Of a stretch of DNA of 64,000 nt, positions 60,562 through 64,000 are shown piece after piece (within the stretch, counting starts at the first letter, position 1; each line of letters opens with the position of its first letter). The DNA lies in contig NZ_JABTTS010000032.1 in assembly GCF_018638295.1 (NCBI RefSeq), positions 1 through 64,000 on the forward strand, read 5' to 3'. Below the pieces are notes generated by a model. The model did not search any database. It was not told the DNA's origin and saw nothing but the letters and a program-made list of their open reading frames with translations. Source of the DNA: Streptomyces sp. CHD11. GTDB lineage: Bacteria > Actinomycetota > Actinomycetes > Streptomycetales > Streptomycetaceae. Made by a program: the position numbers and the translations under genes.

Positions 60562-61845
60562 TCAGCCGTCCTGCGCCGCCGCGCGGCGCAGCAGCAGCTC
60601 GCGTTCGCGTGCGTTGCGGGTCAGCGACGCCGCCCGCTCGAACTCGGCCCGGGCCTCCCGCGTACGGCCGAGGCGGGCCAGCAGATCACCGCGGACGCTG
60701 GGCAGCAGGTGGTAGTCCCGCAGTGCCGGTACGCCGGTCAGGGCGTCGACGAGGGGCAGTGCGGCGGCGGGGCCCTCGGCCATGGAGACGGCGACCGCGC
60801 GGTTGAGTTCGACGACCGGGGAGGGGGCGCGGGCGGCGAGCAGGCCGTACAGGGTGGCGATCCGGGACCAGTCGGTCTCGTCGTAGCGGTGGGCGTGCGC
60901 GTGGCAGGCCGCGATGGCCGCCTGAAGAGCGTACGGGCCGGGGGCTCCGGCGGCGGTGGCGTCGGCGAGGGTGAGGGCGTCGACACCGCGGGCGATGAAC
61001 ACGCGGTTCCAGCGGGCGCGGTTCTGGTCCTCGAGGAGTACCGGTTCGCCGTCCGGACCGGTGCGGGCCGCGGCCCGTGAGGACTGGAACTCCAGCAGCG
61101 CGGTGAGCCCGTGCACCTCGGACTCCTCCGGCATCAGTCCGGACAGCACACGGGCCAGCCGCAGCGCGTCCTCGCACAGCGCGGGGCGCAGCCAGTCGTC
61201 GCCTGCCGTGGCCGCGTACCCCTCGTTGTAGATCAGGTAGATGACGTCCAGGACCGAGCCGAGGCGGGCCGCGCGGTCGGGACCGTGGGGTACCTCGAAG
61301 GCGACGTTCCGCGTCGCCAGGGTGCGCTTGGCGCGCACGATCCGCTGGGCCACGGTCGCCTCCGGCACGAGGAAGGCGCGGGCGATCTCGGCCGTGGTCA
61401 GGCCGCCGAGCAACCGCAGGGTGAGGGCGGTGCGCGCCTCGGCGGACAGCACCGGGTGGCAGGCGGTGAAGACGAGGCGGAGCAGGTCGTCGTCGATGCC
61501 GTCCGGGTCGGCGGGCTCCGGCGGCGGGGCGACCCCGGCCGACGGGTCGCGGCCGATCTCGGCCAGCTTGCGGACGTAGGTCTCCCGGCGGCGGATCAGG
61601 TCGACGGCGCGGTTGCGGGCGGTGGTCATGAGCCAGGCGCCCGGATTGGCGGGCACCCCGTCCCGCGGCCACTGCTCCAGCGCGGCGACCAGGGCGTCCT
61701 GCGCGAGTTCCTCGGCGATGCCGACGTCCCGGACGAGACGGGTCACGCCGGCGATCACCCGGGGGGACTCCATGCGGAACACGGTCTCGACGGTGCGGGC
61801 CGCCGTCTCCCGGCCGCCGGGGCCGGTGGTGGGCTGTGGTGTCAC
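60562..61845 (-). CDS. ECF42-type RNA polymerase sigma factor with C-terminal TPR-like domain
   Basis: A 427-residue sigma factor. Region 2 (VIAGVTRLVRDVGIAEELAQDALVAALEQWP) and region 4 (LGGLTTAEIARAFLVPEATVAQRIVRAKR) occupy the first 185 residues. A long C-terminal DUF6596/TPR-like domain (about 190-425; LDVIYLIYNEGY, ELNRAVAVSMAEGP, YHLLPSVRGDLLARLGR) defines the ECF42 group, which works without an anti-sigma factor. It lies 88 bases after a DGPF/YciI gene, its usual partner. GTG 61845. Confidence 0.93.
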   Translation of the reverse strand: MTPQPTTGPGGRETAARTVETVFRMESPRVIAGVTRLVRDVGIAEELAQDALVAALEQWPRDGVPANPGAWLMTTARNRAVDLIRRRETYVRKLAEIGRDPSAGVAPPPEPADPDGIDDDLLRLVFTACHPVLSAEARTALTLRLLGGLTTAEIARAFLVPEATVAQRIVRAKRTLATRNVAFEVPHGPDRAARLGSVLDVIYLIYNEGYAATAGDDWLRPALCEDALRLARVLSGLMPEESEVHGLTALLEFQSSRAAARTGPDGEPVLLEDQNRARWNRVFIARGVDALTLADATAAGAPGPYALQAAIAACHAHAHRYDETDWSRIATLYGLLAARAPSPVVELNRAVAVSMAEGPAAALPLVDALTGVPALRDYHLLPSVRGDLLARLGRTREARAEFERAASLTRNARERELLLRRAAAQDG

Positions 61846-61933
61846 AGCCCACCATCAGACACCCGTACGGCGGCGGAACCAAGAAGCCGCCGCCGGCCCC
61901 CGGGTCCGCCCCGGCCTCCCGGCACCCGGACGG

Positions 61934-62290
61934 TCAGCCCTCGACGACCTCCCGCACCTCGCAGGTCACCGTCCAGTGCTCCTCGTGCACCCGCAGGAAG
62001 CGCTTGGTCCACTCGACCGCCTCGGCCTTGTCCCTGGCCTGAAGCATCGCGTAACCGCCGATGACCTCCTTGGTCTCGGTGAACGGCCCGTCGGTCACGG
62101 AGAGCCGGCCGCCCTCGTAGTGCACCCGGGTGCCCTCGGCGGTCGGGGTGAGCCCGGCGGTGTCCAGCAGGACCCCGGCCTTGGTCATCTCCTCGATCAG
62201 CTCGCCCATCCGCTGCATCAGTTCGGCACTCGGGCCCCCCTCGGGGGCGTTGTTCTCGTCGATCCGGATCATGGAGAGATAGCGCGGCAT
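61934..62290 (-). CDS. YciI-like DGPF-domain protein, ECF42 partner
   Basis: A 118-residue ferredoxin-like protein containing the hallmark TDGPFTETKEVIGGY. DGPF proteins are the usual targets and neighbours of ECF42 sigma factors; their biochemical role is unknown, though YciI-like folds may be enzymes or ligand binders. The ATG at 62290 follows CGAGGAGCC, a good ribosome site. It precedes the sigma factor gene on the same strand. Confidence 0.92.
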   Translation of the reverse strand: MPRYLSMIRIDENNAPEGGPSAELMQRMGELIEEMTKAGVLLDTAGLTPTAEGTRVHYEGGRLSVTDGPFTETKEVIGGYAMLQARDKAEAVEWTKRFLRVHEEHWTVTCEVREVVEG

Positions 62291-62423
62291 GATGGCTCCT
62301 CGCCTCGTGCGGACCGGGTCCCTCCCGGCCTCTCACCACTGCGTCGAACGGGAGGGACGGACATCGACACCCGCGCGGAAGTTTTTCCGCGTCACTTCTC
62401 CGGGGCGGGCCGGTGCCCGCCGC

Positions 62424-63539
62424 TCACCGCAGCGAGGCCCACAGCTCTCCCGCCTCCGGCTCGTCGGCCACCACGCGGTTGCGGTCCCAGGGGGCGGGCA
62501 GCACCGGCATGGTCAGGGTCGTGACACCGGCGGAGGACAGTCCCCTCAGACTCTGGCCGAGGCGGGTCAGCTCGCCGAGCGAGTCCAGCCCGGTGTCGGC
62601 GGTGAGGCTCCCGGTGACCGCGTCGGCCACCTCGTACAGCCCGGCGGGGTCGGTCAGCAGGTTCTGCCGCCCGATCTGCTCCAGCAGTGCCTTCACGAGC
62701 TGGTGCTGGAGTTCGATGCGGCCGAGGTCGCTGCCGTCTCCGATGTCGTACCGGGTGCGGGCCAGGGCGAGGGCTTCGGTGCCGTCGAGGTGGTGGGTCC
62801 CGGCCTCCAGGGTGAGGTGGCTCCGCTCGTCGTCGATGTCCTCCCGGGTGGTGACGGTGACCCCGCCGAGCGCGTCGACCAGGCGGGCGAATCCGGCGAA
62901 GTCGATCTCGATGTAGTGGTCCATCCGGACGTCCGTGAGTGCCTCGACGGTCTTCACCGCGCACACCGGCCCGCCGACCTCGTACGCGCTGTTGAACATG
63001 GCCCCGGACACCGGCCGTGTCGACTCCCCGTCGGGCAGGGGGCAGGAGGGCCGGTCCACGAGGGTGTCGCGCGGGATGCTGACCACCGTCGCGGCGGTCC
63101 GTCCGGCGTCGAGGTGGACCACCATGGCGGTGTCCGAGCGGGCACCTCCGTCCTCACCGCCGCCGAGCTCCCGGTTCTCCTCACCGGTGCGCGAGTCCGA
63201 GCCCAGCACCAGGATGTTCAGGGACTCGGTCGGCAGCGGCACGGCGGTGGCCGATGCCCCCGCAGACGGAGCGGACAGGGGCCTGGCGGGACGGTCGTCG
63301 CCCAGCGCACCGTTGATGTCGACGCTGCTGATGTTGTCGCTGAGGTGCCAGTACGCCCAGCCGGCCGCCCCCGCGCCCAGGAGGAGGACGCCCGCCAGCG
63401 AGAGCCCGGTGATCTTCAGTACCCGCGCCCGCCGGCCGGTCCGTATCCCGGTGCCGTCGGCCCCGTCACCGGCCCCGCCCTCGTCACTCCCGGCGCCCCC
63501 GTCGGCGTCGGCCCCGTCGCTCCCCTGATGTCCCGTCAC
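62424..63539 (-). CDS. LytR-CpsA-Psr (LCP) family envelope ligase
   Basis: A 371-residue protein. An acidic Gly/Asp-rich cytoplasmic N-terminus (1-36), one span (about 43-63) and an outer LCP domain (about 105-330). LCP signatures are present: NILVLGSDSR, RSDTAMVVHL, VVSIPRDTLVD and a late LARTRYDIGDGSDLGRIELQHQLV with the conserved Arg residues. LCP enzymes move teichoic acid or other glycopolymers from lipid carriers to peptidoglycan. GTG 63539 lacks a clear ribosome site; a TACGTT box seven bases upstream may indicate a leaderless message. Confidence 0.92.
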   Translation of the reverse strand: MTGHQGSDGADADGGAGSDEGGAGDGADGTGIRTGRRARVLKITGLSLAGVLLLGAGAAGWAYWHLSDNISSVDINGALGDDRPARPLSAPSAGASATAVPLPTESLNILVLGSDSRTGEENRELGGGEDGGARSDTAMVVHLDAGRTAATVVSIPRDTLVDRPSCPLPDGESTRPVSGAMFNSAYEVGGPVCAVKTVEALTDVRMDHYIEIDFAGFARLVDALGGVTVTTREDIDDERSHLTLEAGTHHLDGTEALALARTRYDIGDGSDLGRIELQHQLVKALLEQIGRQNLLTDPAGLYEVADAVTGSLTADTGLDSLGELTRLGQSLRGLSSAGVTTLTMPVLPAPWDRNRVVADEPEAGELWASLR

Positions 63540-63708
63540 ACGTAGGAACGTAAGTCCGAATTATGACGAGCGGCGACTACCGGACATTTTTCTTGGAAAA
63601 TTCTCAGACTTCCGACAGGTCCGACAGGTCTGCCGGACGCAGGCCCCCACGGCGGGTCCGACGGGCCCCGGACCGATGGGCCCGACGGGTCGAAACTCTC
63701 GAAGCGGC

Positions 63709-64000
63709 TCACGCCCCGCCCGGTGCCGCCGTACTGCTCCGCACCACCAGACTCGTCGCCAGCTCCACCCGGGTCGCCGCCTGGCTGTCCTCTCCCTTGC
63801 CGAGGTCGAGGACCAGCCTGGCCGCCGCCTCCGCCATCTCCGTCAGCGGCTGCCGTACGGTCGTCAGCGGCGGCCCCACCCAGCGGGCCAGGGGAAGGTC
63901 GTCGAACCCGACCACGCTCAGGTCCTCCGGGATGCGCAGCCCCAGCTCGCGTGCGGCCTCGTAGACGCCGAGCGCCTGGAGGTCGTTCCCGGTGAAGATC
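63709..64000 (-). CDS. LacI family transcriptional regulator, C-terminal part (partial)
   Basis: About 96 C-terminal residues are inside the window; the DNA-binding end lies beyond it. The typical LacI sequence IFTGNDLQALGVYEAARELG, then IPEDLSVVGFDDLPLARWVGPPLTTVRQP is clear. The stop is at 63709. It regulates an unseen sugar operon, probably to the right of the window. Confidence 0.9.
   Translation of the reverse strand, partial: IFTGNDLQALGVYEAARELGLRIPEDLSVVGFDDLPLARWVGPPLTTVRQPLTEMAEAAARLVLDLGKGEDSQAATRVELATSLVVRSSTAAPGGA

Overview
The window is a high-GC actinomycete chromosome segment, almost certainly from Streptomyces. Evidence includes GTG/TTG starts behind GGAGG-type ribosome sites, BldM and WhiD orthologues, two CIRCE operators before groES-groEL1, and a gene order that matches, from memory, the core of the S. 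coelicolor chromosome (about SCO4801 down to SCO4758). The backbone guaA - choD-like GMC oxidase - guaB3 - guaB - sigD - whiD/whiB3 - groEL1 - groES also recalls M. tuberculosis, so most of this is old, vertically inherited core. I see no transposase, integrase, CRISPR array, rRNA or tRNA gene.

Layout. 1-2.2 kb: end of a Gly-rich protein (probably a SWIM zinc-finger protein) and a DUF5691 protein. 2.2-2.7 kb: orphan B12-binding small subunit (IcmB). 3-12 kb is a cell-envelope block: lipase, membrane-anchored M23 peptidase with a long Tyr/Thr/Gly-rich N-terminal part, the PcrA/UvrD helicase, and two NlpC/P60 hydrolases. The first of these sits behind a recognisable c-di-AMP (ydaO) riboswitch. 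12-15.8 kb: a PspC sensor kinase/response regulator pair with a divergent PspC/LiaF-like membrane protein. 15.8-19.4 kb: DoxX, a membrane protein, a class II aldolase family enzyme and a flavin-type oxidoreductase. 19.4-25.8 kb: guaA, chorismate mutase behind what looks like a leaderless leader-peptide attenuator, a GMC oxidase and an aldehyde dehydrogenase.

26-35.9 kb holds five consecutive Hanks-type Ser/Thr kinase genes on the minus strand. One is clearly a pseudokinase, and four (including the pseudokinase) appear to carry the same kind of extracytoplasmic domain. This is the best candidate for an integrated and incompletely understood system here. 36-40.6 kb: beta-lactamase-like serine hydrolase, glpD, a UDP-sugar dehydrogenase homologue lacking the catalytic cysteine, and a possible small ORF. 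40.9-46.4 kb is the purine/development core: guaB3, guaB, sigD, bldM (with a textbook sigma-BldN promoter) and divergent whiD.

46.5-53.5 kb is more variable: LysR/MOSC divergent pair, SDR, a two-domain ferredoxin-like/SnoaL-like protein, then an unrecognised six-span membrane protein, a lipoprotein, a 55-residue membrane peptide sharing a GRDGxVC motif with the lipoprotein, and an ORF whose N-terminus looks eroded. This part has locally lower GC. 53.6-57 kb: a Gly/Asp-tailed protein and groESL1. 57-64 kb: tandem polysaccharide deacetylase lipoproteins, a THUMP-like methyltransferase, an ECF42 sigma factor with its DGPF/YciI partner, an LCP-family enzyme, and the end of a LacI-type regulator.

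Functional themes are envelope remodelling (M23, NlpC/P60 x2, LCP, deacetylases, beta-lactamase-like protein, kinases), guanine nucleotide synthesis, and sporulation control. Family and synteny statements come from memory and motif reading; no search was run.
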